Assembly (NCBI GenBank): GCA_016859345.1
Contig: CM029119.1
Coordinates: forward strand, 3,802,609-3,866,608
Length of the DNA stretch: 64,000 bases
Direction: 5' to 3'
From: Istiophorus platypterus
Taxonomy: Eukaryota > Chordata > Actinopteri > Istiophoriformes > Istiophoridae
The notes under the pieces are model-generated. The model did not search any database. It saw only the letters and a program-made list of their open reading frames with translations, and had not been told where the DNA came from. Below, in pieces: positions 1-9,666 of this stretch. The stretch's first letter is position 1, and the number at the start of each line of letters is the position of its first letter. The translations under genes and the position numbers were made by a program.

Positions 1-480
1 CTGATAATAGTCTTCCCTGATGTGTTATTGGTCGTATCTCATTGAGAGAGAGTGTCTTCCAGTTTTCTTACTTGAGCAGCTGAAAAAGACTCCTGTCCAG
101 CATTTCAAAAACCAGAAAAATGTGTCCTTTGTGGTTAAACTGCTCAAAGAACTGAACCATATTCAACTTGACTAGGTCAAGAACGGTCACTGCTTCAAGC
201 ATTTTTATCTGTGGAGAAAATAAGATAAATTACATAGGTACTTGTTAAGCAAGAAAATGTGAAAAACTTAAATATCCCAAATAGGTAAATTACCTCTCTC
301 AGCAGTCTGCTCAGTTTGTAGGATCTTTAGGATCTTTAGGGCCACAATCTGTGATGTGAGTAAGTTCACACCTTTGGCATCTTTGCCAAGCAAACCTTCT
401 CCCATGAAATCCTCAATGAGGTAGAAGCCTGTGCTGCTGCAAAGTATGTCTCTTCTCTGCACCTCAGAGCTTTGTGACAT
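1..480 (-). pseudogene. HIPK-like protein kinase, 5' part, probably a pseudogene (runs off the window)
   Basis: Two blocks on the minus strand resemble the N-lobe of homeodomain-interacting protein kinase (HIPK)-like Ser/Thr kinases, which are expanded in fish. Block 1 (480 down to 294) starts with an ATG. It reads as a glycine-rich loop (GEGLLGKDAK) followed by the beta-3 strand with the ATP-binding lysine (VALKILK). It ends at a possible donor, GTAATT at 293. Block 2 (208 down to 1, after a TTTTCTCCACAG acceptor) reads IKMLEAVTVL, then HIFLVFEMLDRSLFQLLK, the alphaC to hinge region, then ENWKTLSLNEIRPITHQ. Two defects are visible. A TAA stop lies in frame at 70-68, between the hinge and the ENWKTLSLNEIRP block. 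The donor of block 1 leaves one base over while block 2 needs none, so the evident splice breaks the frame. The valine expected after the glycine loop is aspartate. It could still be a working gene if an unseen splice removes the stop. The C-lobe lies beyond the window. Confidence 0.6.
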
Positions 481-744
481 CTTCTTTACATCTGTGACTC
501 TGGACAGAGAAGCATGAGAATGTGTAATTTCATTAACTAAGTGAGCTATTTTGTGTGAAGTTCTGCACAGCACAGTTTCTTAGACATTAAAAACTAACTT
601 TGCAATATGATAAGAGAACATTGATGTTTAAGATCAAAACTGATTGAAAATATAAAATATTTCATCAGTATGGAGAGCTCAATAAGGATAATGTATACTC
701 ATTGTCAAGTAGTCAGCCATCACACCAAGAACAGGTTAATCTAG

Positions 745-759
745 CCCCCCCCCCCCCCC
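745..759. repeat. C15 homopolymer
   Basis: An uninterrupted run of 15 C on the plus strand. The exact length is the least reliable part because homopolymers are prone to sequencing error. Confidence 0.9.
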
Positions 760-1723
760 AGTTTGCATTTATTTCAATTAGAAACAAAAATAATTATTCA
801 ATTATAAATGCACTTTTAGATGATTAGTATGCTTTATTTATAGTCCTTCTTGGTTCCTGTTCGGGGTGGGTGGATATGTGTATCTATGTGCAGCCCCTAG
901 AATCATGTGGTAAAAGTTGTGAAATTTCGCACATGATTTGGGAAAGTCCCCTGATTTTTTACAGCAAGTTTCTGCACCTTGAGCACCCTAGCGCCAACAA
1001 TGGGACAAAGGTGAAGGTGTGTTTATGCTCGTCACTTTTGAACAGCACATCTGACTTTTGAGAATCAGGTACCTCGGTGTTTTAATTTATCGGGACAGAT
1101 GGGACTTAAATGCAGAAGCTTAGAGACGGAGATGAGAGGGCATAACAATGATTTTAAAAATCTGGTTTTCAGGTAGTTATCAGGATTTAGAGGCAGTTAG
1201 ATTTAGCAGAGTCTCCCAGTTTAGCTGACGGAACGCAGGCAGGGCTTCTCTTCAGTCCACCAACGGCGAAGATAATAAAGGTATCCAGGGAAGAGAATCC
1301 AACAGTCGACTTGGATAGTAACACTGTTTTAGAATTAGGCTGGTGGCAAATGGAAATAAAGGCTAGCAAACATCTAATCAAGGCAAAAGTCTTCAACGTC
1401 ATTGCTCAAGCACATTACCACGTGAAGCAGTGGACAGTTCAAGGAACACTGATAAGCTGGCTGGGTCTTTTATGCTGTAGGCAGGTGAGGTCTAATTAGA
1501 GTGGTTGATGAGAAGATAGATGGCAGCTTTGCAGGTGAGGCGGAGACAACATAGGTAGAGGGCCGACCAGCCCCGCCCTGAAGGAGACACAGACTCGCAG
1601 ACAGGGACAGACAGACGTGACACATGAGGATGTGAGGAGGGAGACTGCAGAGTCCTAACAGTTGGATTCCATGGACCAAGCAAAGTTCAACGCACCCTAT
1701 AACCTTCATTCCCACCATATTGT

Positions 1724-1860
1724 AAGAGGCCGCAAATTATAACCAATCTTCACCGAAATTGACAAAGATGATCTTCAAACTTGATTTTTGAAACTGCTCG
1801 CCCGTCACAGCCAATCCAAATTGGTGTTGAAGCCGCCAAACAAGACACAAGGTAATAGCT
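1724..1860. repeat. Diverged dispersed repeat, copy 1
   Basis: This block reads aggccgcaaattat, then gatgatcttcaaac, then ccgtcacagcca, then gccaaacaagacacaaggt. The same words in the same order, with mismatches, recur at about 2130-2290. The shared order suggests two copies of an old repeat. I cannot name the family. Confidence 0.4.
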
Positions 1861-2129
1861 GAGCTATTCTTTGATGAACCAAAACCAATCTTGGCACATT
1901 GACTTGGGATCTCATTTTTAGGGAAACATAAAATGTTGCATCATTTTACTACTAGAGGGCCCTGAAATAAACAACAAATGTGTTTTCGCTAGTGACCGTT
2001 GATGTGCCTCAATATTGTTATGTCAGGTAATATTGTGGTAAGACCCAAGGTTGAGACATGGCAACTTGTCATGTCAACCTGATTGGTGCAGCCGCCGTAT
2101 TGGATTTTATTGAGAGGTTTGAAAATTTT

Positions 2130-2290
2130 TCACAGGCCACAAATTATGTCGACTCTTTGCCCTAAGTGGCCCAGAGGATCTTCAGACCGAGCCCCACAGA
2201 GCTATCTACATGGCCTCCCGGTTTACAGAAGCGTCCAGCCGTCACGGCCAGCGAAACTGATGGCGAAGCAGCCAAACAGGAAATGAGGTC
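2130..2290. repeat. Diverged dispersed repeat, copy 2
   Basis: Partner of the block at 1724-1860. It contains aggccacaaattat, gaggatcttcagac, ccgtcacggcca and gccaaacaggaaatgaggt in the same order and at similar spacing. The identity is low, so this is a by-eye call. Confidence 0.4.
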
Positions 2291-2619
2291 ATATCTCAGC
2301 CGACCTTTGCTCAACTTCCATGGAACTTGCTGAGACTGCTTACAGCAATACTCTTTACAAATAACAATAGGTTTCCATGGCAACTGTGCCCTGCTGGACT
2401 GCTTGGCCCCCACATTGCTCCTTGCAGCTATATTTCTCTGTGAATCTGTCACCAAAGGAGACAGCTTTCACATTAACTGTAGTCATCCATATTCATCCAT
2501 ACTGATTAATGCAGCTTTGAATATTGAATATATTATGACTTAATACGATTTGTGTAACTAAATAAAATCCCCTATGTAAACAATAAATAAATATGAAAAA
2601 AATATAGAAAGTCTTTAAA

Positions 2620-2625
2620 TTTATT
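2620..2625 (-). terminator. Probable poly(A) signal of the minus-strand five-exon gene
   Basis: TTTATT on the plus strand is AATAAA on the minus strand. It lies about 170 bases past the stop codon at 2792, a normal distance for a short 3' untranslated region. This is an inference from the hexamer and its spacing alone. Confidence 0.5.
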
Positions 2626-2791
2626 ATAATTCATTGAATATTTATGTTCTATCTTATTGAGGTACCACTGTAGAGAGAACAGCTGGTGCGATTCATTCTG
2701 TAGTCGACACACGCCTCATCTTTTTCTCCTCCCTTCTCATATTTGTTATCCTTTTCACCTGTAGGTTAAAAAAACACATGATTTCAAAGTA

Positions 2792-3655
2792 TTACAGTGG
2801 TTCTCGAATGAAATGCAGTTTCAAAAGTTTTCTCAAATTTGAACAGTACCCACAGCCTACCAGTCTTCTTTGTAGCCACCACACAGCACATCTCTGGAGT
2901 CTGAAAAAATCATTAATGAGTCTCAATTGAACAGCATTAGTAAAAGATCTTCTGGCTTTGAGACAGATATATTTTTCTCTTTCATATTTTTTGATTACTA
3001 ATTGTTTCAATACTCCCATTAAAACCACTAGAATTACCATGAGGTCTTTCTCAGTAAAAAACTCATGTTGAGCCCATCTGTATGTAGAGTTCTGTACTCT
3101 GGCATCCATGTCCTGGACTGCACAGATGACTCCCTCTCTAGCAGTGATGAAGCTTTCATCGAAGTTCATGAGGTGGAAGGTTTTGGAGCGGTCAACAAAT
3201 CTTTTGTAAATGGCTTTGACCATGTCCTGGGCCAGTGACGTGCAGATACACATGAGACGAGCTTTAGTGGCAGATGTGTTGAGACAGAAACTAGTAGCCA
3301 CTGTGTCAGCCAGCAGTTTGCCAGTCTCAAAGCTGGCAGCTTTAGTCCTGTTTCTGAGAGCAGAGGTTAAATCACTGCTCTTGACAGAACCTTGATTTTG
3401 TGATGGCTTGACTTCAACAAGTGGCTCTGGTTCATCCAGGAGAAACTTTAGAGCTATGTCCACTATCTGTCTTACTAAAGGAATGGTGGTGCGTTGCAGC
3501 TTGGTGAGCAGGGCTAGTTCGGACCGCTTGCTCATGTGAGAGCCAGTAAAGAGGCTGAGCAGCTTGTCGGACAGGTTGTAGAGGAAGATCCGTGTTCCCT
3601 GCTCTGCTTTAGGGCGTATCACTGAGAGAAACATTTGAAGGCCCTCCACTGTTAC
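2792..3655 (-). CDS. Five-exon gene, last and largest coding exon
   Basis: A long pyrimidine-rich acceptor (TTTCTTTCTTTCTCTTCCC...TTTGAAG) precedes GTA ACA GTG, in phase with exon 4. The exon gives 287 residues (VTVEGLQMFLSVIRPKAEQG to HFIREPL) and a TAA stop at 2794-2792. An open stretch of this length in AT-rich fish DNA is itself evidence of selection. Confidence 0.75.
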   Translation of the reverse strand, partial: VTVEGLQMFLSVIRPKAEQGTRIFLYNLSDKLLSLFTGSHMSKRSELALLTKLQRTTIPLVRQIVDIALKFLLDEPEPLVEVKPSQNQGSVKSSDLTSALRNRTKAASFETGKLLADTVATSFCLNTSATKARLMCICTSLAQDMVKAIYKRFVDRSKTFHLMNFDESFITAREGVICAVQDMDARVQNSTYRWAQHEFFTEKDLMVILVVLMGVLKQLVIKKYEREKYICLKARRSFTNAVQLRLINDFFRLQRCAVWWLQRRLVGCGYCSNLRKLLKLHFIREPL

Positions 3656-5586
3656 CTTCAAAGGGCGGGAAGAGAAAGAAAGAAAAGAGTGAGGGACTAG
3701 AATTTTAAAAAAGTAACTCTGAAAATCCTGGGTTTCATCTTTACCTTTCTGCTGAACTGTAGTGAAAGGCGTTTCTCTTTTACAATGTCCTCTCGCAGTT
3801 CTTCCTCCATCTGATTTAGACAGAGGCACCTTGCTGACATCCAGGCCTGTGAAAATCACTCAGTTCTTAGTGTTAAGTGGTAATGGTAATACTTTATTTT
3901 AAAGGCCTGTTATTCGCTATACTTTGAGAGGACGTTGCCTATATGGAATTCATTTTTAAGTAAGGGGAAAATGGCACCTTTCTAATAAGTCATCTTTTAA
4001 AAAGTTTTTTTTTTTGAATCAGAACTTTATTTGTGATTACTTTAGGGCACACAAATCTTCAGGTTAAAATTTCTCTCGGTATATATTCTATTTTTATATT
4101 TAGCTATTAGCTATTATACCTATCTTTATAAATCAGGTGTATTCCATTAATAAACACTACCTCATTGAAATTTTTACAGTAATAAAAACATGGATCTGGT
4201 TGTGTAACATCATGGGTTGCTCAGGTATAGGCACAAAAAAATATTCGGTGAGGGTTAGGAAAAGCCAGTGGTTTGGGATATAGTAACAATACTGTGACCA
4301 CAGCCGTCACTTATGCTGGATGTGGTCAAAGTGGAGAAGGGGTTTGAAATTTTAATCTAAAGAAGGTAGTGAAACTCTGCCTTTCGGCCTGGTGTTACGT
4401 TTCTATTTAAAATGATCACCTGGCCATTAATCAGGCTCTAGCTAGAGAGATGTTCAACAGTCTGGCAACCCAAGAGTTCTTTATAGTTGATCTAGAAGTC
4501 ACCTTTAAAGAATACTTCTAGTCTAGTGCTTCTCTCATTAACAAAGCTTTGTCATGCATTAGCTGAGACAAGGAACACGACGATTTCTTGGTGGAGCAAG
4601 GTGGAGCAGAGCAGAGTGGTCTCCTTTCTAGTCTCATGCTAACGTGAGTTGGATTGCCAGATCTTTCATACTGCAGATTTAACTGCTTAAACCCTAGTCA
4701 TTATTCATTAAAATATTTATTCATTAGTTTTTTTCCATTAATTATTTTGTTTGGACATCCTCTGACTAAAAGACTCTAGGTTATGCAGTAATTGGAATCT
4801 GTTAGCCGGAAGCAAACCAATTGAACCTTGTCCCTATTTTCCACTAAGCAGTACCAAATCACAGGGTGTTAATATGATGTTAGATATCAGTTCACTTTAA
4901 GAATATTTATTATAGGAACCTGTAACTTTGCTAATACATGCCTACATGTTCTCCCATGACCAGTAGCTTATTGTGGCTAATGTTAACCTGATAGATACTG
5001 CTGTATAACTGACATTACTGAGTTAGTTTGCTGACATTATGACTATTCTCTGATTATGATCTATCATTTACAAGCAAAAGTTACATAGGTTCACATTGAA
5101 TGTATATTTAGATGCAGTTTCTCTGCAGTTAGTGTTGTATTTATTTACCAATTCAGCAACAAAGAGTTTTCTTGCTTCTGCTTTCTTTGCTATTTCCTGG
5201 AACCTTTGAATTTAAAAAAAAACATTTTGTTATCCACTGGTTCTGATTTGGCATTTACAATTAGCTTTAACATATTATGTTACCGTGAACTCACTCTTCT
5301 AAGAAGCTTCTCCCGGCCAGAAGCCATTCCTTCATGTTTTTTGTAGATAAATGAATGGGAACTTGATGCTGCTCCTTCATGAGCATAAACTGCCTCATGA
5401 GCATCTTCTGCGAGACAGAATGAATCAGCAGACTCAGAGATGTCGTGAGGTATGTATTTGTACTCCATTGTGTTTGAGTGTTACGGTGGTAAGCCTGACC
5501 TCTGCCTGATAGCGTTGTTGCTCTCTTTCTGAGAAAGAGGGTGGTCTCATGTGTTGAACTTGCTTGAAAATAAAGTCAGTGTCCAT
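2792..5586 (-). CDS. Unrecognised five-exon gene encoding a 406-residue protein
   Basis: I do not recognise this protein. The exon chain on the minus strand is 5586-5500, 5407-5295, 5203-5149, 3846-3745 and 3655-2792. All introns are GT-AG (92, 91, 1302 and 89 bases) and the phases fit throughout, giving 406 residues. The start ATG at 5586 has A at -3 and G at +4. The N-terminal 120 residues are charged and helix-prone (for example SEREQQRYQAEKMLMRQ, FQEIAKKAEARKLFVAEL, QMEEELREDIVKEKR), so a coiled coil is plausible. The last exon gives 287 residues, largely helical, with a hydrophobic stretch (DLMVILVVLMGVLKQLVIKK) and a Cys/Trp/Arg-rich C-terminus. No signal peptide is evident. Short introns and a poly(A) signal downstream argue for a real, expressed gene. 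The donor after the first exon (GAG|GTCAGG) is the weakest link. A 5' untranslated exon may lie near 6101 (CAG|GTATGT). Confidence 0.68.
3745..3846 (-). CDS. Five-exon gene, coding exon 4
   Basis: 34 codons in phase 0 lie between TTTTCACAG|GCC and AAG|GTAAAG. The peptide runs from AWMSARCLCLNQMEEE to KRLSLQFSRK. A longer open frame over the same bases (starting at 3859) is a shadow: it ignores both splice sites and loses the heptad-like pattern. Confidence 0.65.
3847..5148 (-). other. Intron 3 of the five-exon gene
   Basis: A 1.3 kb AT-rich intron, far longer than its three neighbours (about 90 bases each). Its part at about 4950-5060 resembles blocks near 13.47 and 49.05 kb, so at least one repeat copy probably expanded it. 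Confidence 0.55.
4950..5060. repeat. Dispersed repeat family A, copy 1
   Basis: Contains atgaccagtagctt, gtggctaatgttaacc, gatactg and tgacattactgagttagt. The first words recur near 49.05 kb (atgaccagcagctt, gtggctaatgctagcc, gatactg) and the last near 13.48 kb (tgacattactgagtcagt). Family unknown. Confidence 0.45.
5149..5203 (-). CDS. Five-exon gene, coding exon 3
   Basis: The acceptor TTTAAATTCAAAG|G completes the split codon GAG, and 18 codons follow (FQEIAKKAEARKLFVAEL) up to TTG|GTAAAT. The segment is short, charged and predicted helical by eye. Confidence 0.65.
5295..5407 (-). CDS. Five-exon gene, coding exon 2
   Basis: The acceptor is strong (ATTCATTCTGTCTCGCAG|AAG) and the donor is GA|GTGAGT. 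The exon encodes 37 residues from KMLMRQFMLMKEQ to AGRSFLE and ends in phase 2. A different frame opens from an ATG at 5468 across the same bases. I prefer the frame given because it alone joins both neighbours through good splice sites. Confidence 0.65.
5500..5586 (-). CDS. Five-exon gene, coding exon 1
   Basis: This exon encodes 29 residues starting MDTDFIFKQV and ending EREQQRYQAE, phase 0 at its end. The donor is GAG|GTCAGG, below average at +3. Reading through the donor meets a stop after about 20 more codons, so splicing is needed to extend the frame. Confidence 0.6.
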
Positions 5587-5606
5587 GTTGAACGGTGGTC
5601 AAACTC

Positions 5607-8600
5607 CTTACACGAAACAAGAAATATTCATTTGATATTCAATTAAAAGAACAAATGTCATCCATAACAAAAATGATACGCAGTTAACAGTATGTTATTG
5701 TTCCAAAGAGTTACGGAGAACAAGAACAGTCTAGGCTTGGGGCAGATGTCACCATTAACAATGATTTGATGAAAATGCATCATTTGAACAAACCACTCAG
5801 TATTCAGACCCAGTCTGAAGTAGGGCTGATAATATTACAGCCCAAGTATTTTTTAGATAATGATATAAACAGCCTGTTTTATCAGATATTGGTGTGGAGC
5901 ACTACAAATCACATACATTTGTCATCTAGCTCATGGGAATAAGTCACCAGCATGCCAAACTGTCATTAACATGACCCCATATTTTAGGAATTAAATTTGT
6001 TACATTTGTTAAATGAAAATTTTCTAATGTAAAAAAGGTAAAAAACAAAAAAACACAACACAAAACAAAGAGAGAGAGTGGATAAAGACTTTACATACCT
6101 GATACAAAGAGAAAGTTGTCACAGCTGAGTGAAGGAAGACGTGATTTCAGGTGGTGAAAGTGGATTTAAGAGAGAGAAGACAGAGAATCTGATGCAGTCC
6201 CTCAGGTCGATGGTGTGTGTGTGTGAAGAACATTCATCATCTGCATCATTCTGATGCCTCTTGACAACAAAGTGACTGTGGGGTTCATATTCAAAACAAA
6301 ACAAAATAATTATTGTTCTTCATCATGGATTACCTTGTATCTTTCTCTTTAACAGGAACACAACTAAAGGGAATTTGAGATTTTGGAGAATCTACACATT
6401 TTGTACTATAGATGAAGAGCTCACTGATTGTAGATTTTACATGTTCACTCCATATTTGTAGATTTGGTTAAAACTATTTTAAAATATGTTTATATCTGAA
6501 GAATTCTTCCCTACTTGATTTAATGTAATGAGCTAGAACAGTCCTTTTGACTTTTAAACATAAAGTGAAATCGAGGTTAAATATATTAAGTGACTGGTGT
6601 GATGTGTATGGATCATTAGACAGTGGAAAGATGCAATTGAGTTAAACCACCATTTAGAGACTGGTTAGAAATAATAACAACCTCACACAAGCTAATAGTC
6701 ATCTATTAAAACACATTAAAGAGGAAACTTAGCAAAAGTGGGATAAATTGAATTAAAACAAAATCTTAAAAAAAATCTTTTTTATTTAGCTGGCAATTCA
6801 TTATCTACCTTGGAAAAAAAACAACAAAAAATTCAAGGTCCTCTTACTAATGTTTGCTAGATCTTTCAGTTGCACTTCATGGCCTTCCAATGAGGAGTCT
6901 GTGACAACTGTGCAAACTCCATCAACTGATGAAGATTCTGAAATTTGGTAGAAGGCTCCAGAAAAAGCTTGGACCTTGGACCTTGAGTTAAGTTTTCTTC
7001 TTTTCTCATTTTTGAAAATGTGTTGATGATTTGGGATTATCTCTAAAATGCATTATATAAATGATTAAAATTGGTGTTCAAAATGGTGTATGCATATGTA
7101 TAGATTGAATTTGGTATATATTCTAACAGAAAAGAACTGTTAATGCAATATTCGCAACAAGATGCAGTACATTTGGTGTGTAAAGTGTGTCTTTTAGGGT
7201 CGCAGCTAACATTCATTATGATCAATCTCTCACTTATTTCCTGGATTACTAATTTGGTCAATAAAATGTAAAAAACAAAACAAACAAACAAAAAAATATT
7301 GAAACCGCACTGCAAACTGAATAAAGCCCAAGATGACATCTTTGAATTGCTTACTTCATCCGACCAACAGTCCAAAACTCAGTTATTCAGCTGAATATCA
7401 GAAAAGACAGAAAAGCATCAGATACTCAAAGGGAAGAAGCTGGACCTAATATTTGGCATTTTTGCTTGAAAAATGACTTAAACTATTATTTTCAAATCAA
7501 AATAGTGGGTAAAGAATAAGTCAAAGTTCTTTCTATTGACTAATTGATTAATCACCTAAATGTTATAGCTCTGGTGTCTTTATGTGTGTGGCCATCTTGT
7601 TATGAGACATATCAGTTTTCCCATCTTGTAGTTTGACAGATGTTGGCTTCAAGCAGAGTCTAACGAAAAGTGCTGTCAAGGTGCATCACGGGACTTGAAG
7701 TGTAGCCATCGATGTTCCTCTGTATTGTTGACTTCTTCACGCTATAAGTTTATTATCTTTATTTCTAAGCAGCATGTCTTTTATGGTGCATCCATTTCTT
7801 TTTGGGATCCTGTGAAAAGCCAGTCTCCATGTAAAAACCGTATCTGACTTACACACGTACACAAACCCACGTTCACAGTGAGGACGACGGAGACTGTGGC
7901 TGATGCTTCAGCTCCACCTCGTGGTATTTCTGGTCTGATCTAAAACATCAACATTTAGTAACTGCTGTTTATTTCAGCAGGTGTCTTTTATTCATTCTAA
8001 ACAAAAAGGAAAAAGAAAATATAGCGCCAGCATTTCCGAGCCTCATCGCAGCCACAGACACAGGCCTCCTTGTCTTATTTTGAGCTGGAGCTGGTCGTCG
8101 TGATAAACGGGCTAATAATACATCGTCATGTGTCATAACACCAAGCATTGGCGTAAAAAGGGGAACTACCACAAGCTTTCGGGTGTTTTTGGAAAAGAGT
8201 CATGTTCATGTTCAAGTCCGTGTTGACGGTGACTTAAAGATCCGTGTGTGAAACTGAAGTTCTGAAGTTAAGTAATAAAAGCGTCTCCGACTGACTAAAT
8301 TCTACTCAGCGCGCTCCGCTGCTTTATTTAATACAGTCACTTCAGCTCCTTATGGTAGTCTAATCATCATCATCTTCATCATCATCATCTTCATCATCAT
8401 CTTCATCATCATCATCTTCTTCATCATCGTCTTCATCGTCTTCATCAGCGTTAACGTCTTATTAAGCGGGTGTGTGTAAAAGTGAAGAAGAGGAGGGGAG
8501 CTGCAGATTTCGACGACCGCCGAGAGACACGACAAGACTTCCGGGCAAATTTTTCAAACTAAAACGTAGTGAAAGCGAATAGACCCAAATAATGAGTGGA

Positions 8601-9029
8601 ATAAATATTCCTCGCTAAAATCAGCAGTAATCACTTCTATACAGGCTGTTGAACGGTAGCTGTCGGTTCTACGGTCACAAGCTAGTGAGGCTAGTTTATT
8701 TATATATATGGCATGATTCATACACCCGAGACAGTCTCATGTTTCTTTACATACCCTCCAACTGGAGAGAAATCAACGACAAACTACAGGATTATCCATC
8801 GGCATTAAAGTCGGTGGTAGCAGTGATTTGACTTTTAACATTGCCAGTACTAAACTCTCTGTCCCCTCAGCCTCTGTCATTAAAGGCTAATCACCGTGTA
8901 GCAACCATGAGCTGGGTTTAGTGTGAAAGTTCATACTTGATCCTCGGAAACAGCTTAGAAATAGTGCATTGCTAAAAAGTATGAATAACTACTACTTATG
9001 GTGCAGATTTTACCAACAACTCAAGGTCG
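5607..9029. other. Intergenic stretch between the minus-strand gene and the gas7 promoter
   Basis: No coding gene that I can support. A possible minus-strand 5' untranslated exon of the five-exon gene ends at a CAG|GTATGT donor near 6101. An imperfect ATC/TTC microsatellite lies at about 8362-8450. CpG density is somewhat raised from 7.99 to 8.55 kb, which could mark a promoter, but nothing more specific is visible. Confidence 0.5.
8362..8450. repeat. Imperfect (ATC)n/(TTC)n microsatellite
   Basis: Tandem atc and ttc triplets over about 90 bases. On the minus strand this yields a false open frame rich in Met and Lys, which I do not annotate. Confidence 0.85.
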
Positions 9030-9486
9030 ACTTGCTAATTTTTCCGGGGCTTTCGGTCGCGTCCGGGCCGTCGTCATGGAGACTGCCCAGAGGGACTCGG
9101 CGCTTTAACTTTGAAGGGCCCGCGGGCCGGACTTCCGCCGCTCCGCGCCTCGCTGCGTCCAGCTTCACGCCGATGTAAAGCGGCTTCGGACGGTGCCGGA
9201 GGAGCAGAGCGGCCCGGGGCGTCCCGACGGCGGCAGCGGCGGCAGCAGCAGGAGGAGGAGGAGGAGGAGGAGGAGGAGGAGGAGGAGAACCTGTTCACCA
9301 CCTCCACGCGCCTTTCACTCCGCTCCTCCACGAGCTGCGAGTCGCACGAGCTCCGGAGCCCCTCGCGCACTCTCGCTCGGTTTAAAAGAAAAAAAAAAGT
9401 GTTTGGTGCAGTTCTTTCTCTTGTTTTTTATTTTTTGCGTTTTTCCCTCCGAGGAGCCGAGGATCGACCGTCGGTGGACCACGGCG
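9030..9486 (+). promoter_or_regulatory. gas7 promoter and 5' untranslated region, CpG-rich
   Basis: The sequence from about 9040 to 9490 is much richer in G, C and CpG than its surroundings, as expected of a vertebrate CpG-island promoter, and it ends at the gas7 start codon. It includes a 5' leader GGA-triplet run near 9248-9288 and an A/T-rich patch at 9380-9440. The transcription start cannot be fixed from sequence. The gas7 frame stays open upstream of the ATG but has no in-frame AUG there. Confidence 0.6.
9248..9288 (+). repeat. (AGG)n triplet repeat in the gas7 5' leader
   Basis: About 13 near-perfect agg/gga triplets, purine only on the plus strand. It lies about 200 bases before the start codon and is probably transcribed. 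Such G-rich runs can form quadruplexes; that is an inference. Confidence 0.85.
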
Positions 9487-9666
9487 ATGTCCGGATCCCA
9501 CTGCAAAAGTTTGTACCCGTTCAGCGGGGAGCAGCACCAGCAGGGACTGAGCTTCGAGGCCGGGGAGATCATCAAGGTGGTGCAGGCTCTGCCCGGGGGC
9601 TGGTGGGAGGGAGAGAAGGATGGAGCCAGAGGCTGGTTCCCCTCCAGCTACGTCCAGGTGCTGGAG
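9487..9666 (+). CDS. gas7: gas7 coding exon 1 (SH3 domain)
   Basis: 60 codons from ATG (GGCG before it, purine at -3) to CTGGAG|GTAAGG, phase 0. It encodes a full SH3 fold: SLYPFSG stands in for the usual ALYDY, GGWWEGE carries the conserved tryptophan pair, and GWFPSSYVQVLE closes the domain with the proline and tyrosine of the ligand groove. One exon therefore carries one domain, which lets other promoters make SH3-less forms. Confidence 0.96.

Larger units (their letters stand above)
581..2619. other. Intergenic stretch, no gene seen
   Basis: No reading frame here has splice sites or protein similarity that I can support. The contents are a C15 homopolymer at 745-759 and two loosely similar blocks (about 1724-1860 and 2130-2290) that look like diverged copies of one repeat. 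The stretch lies between the kinase pseudogene and the 3' end of the minus-strand five-exon gene. Confidence 0.6.

Noticed and set aside
2792..3859. Single 355-codon minus-strand frame taken as one exon
   Set aside because: Its first 68 codons cross a strong acceptor at 3656 and a donor at 3744. The frame used by exon 4 of the spliced model over the same bases is better, so only 2792-3655 is kept in this frame.
5280..5468. Minus-strand frame starting MEYKYIPHDI
   Set aside because: It crosses a strong acceptor at 5408. The other frame from 5407 joins both neighbouring exons in phase, so this frame is a shadow.
8350..8535. Minus-strand Met/Lys-rich frame
   Set aside because: It is the translation of the ATC/TTC microsatellite.
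9193..9486. Open frame that extends the gas7 protein by 98 codons upstream of the ATG, with an Arg run and a hydrophobic stretch
   Set aside because: The frame is open but its first possible start is GTG; there is no in-frame AUG before 9487. The Arg run is a translation of the GGA repeat. Near-cognate initiation cannot be excluded but nothing supports it.
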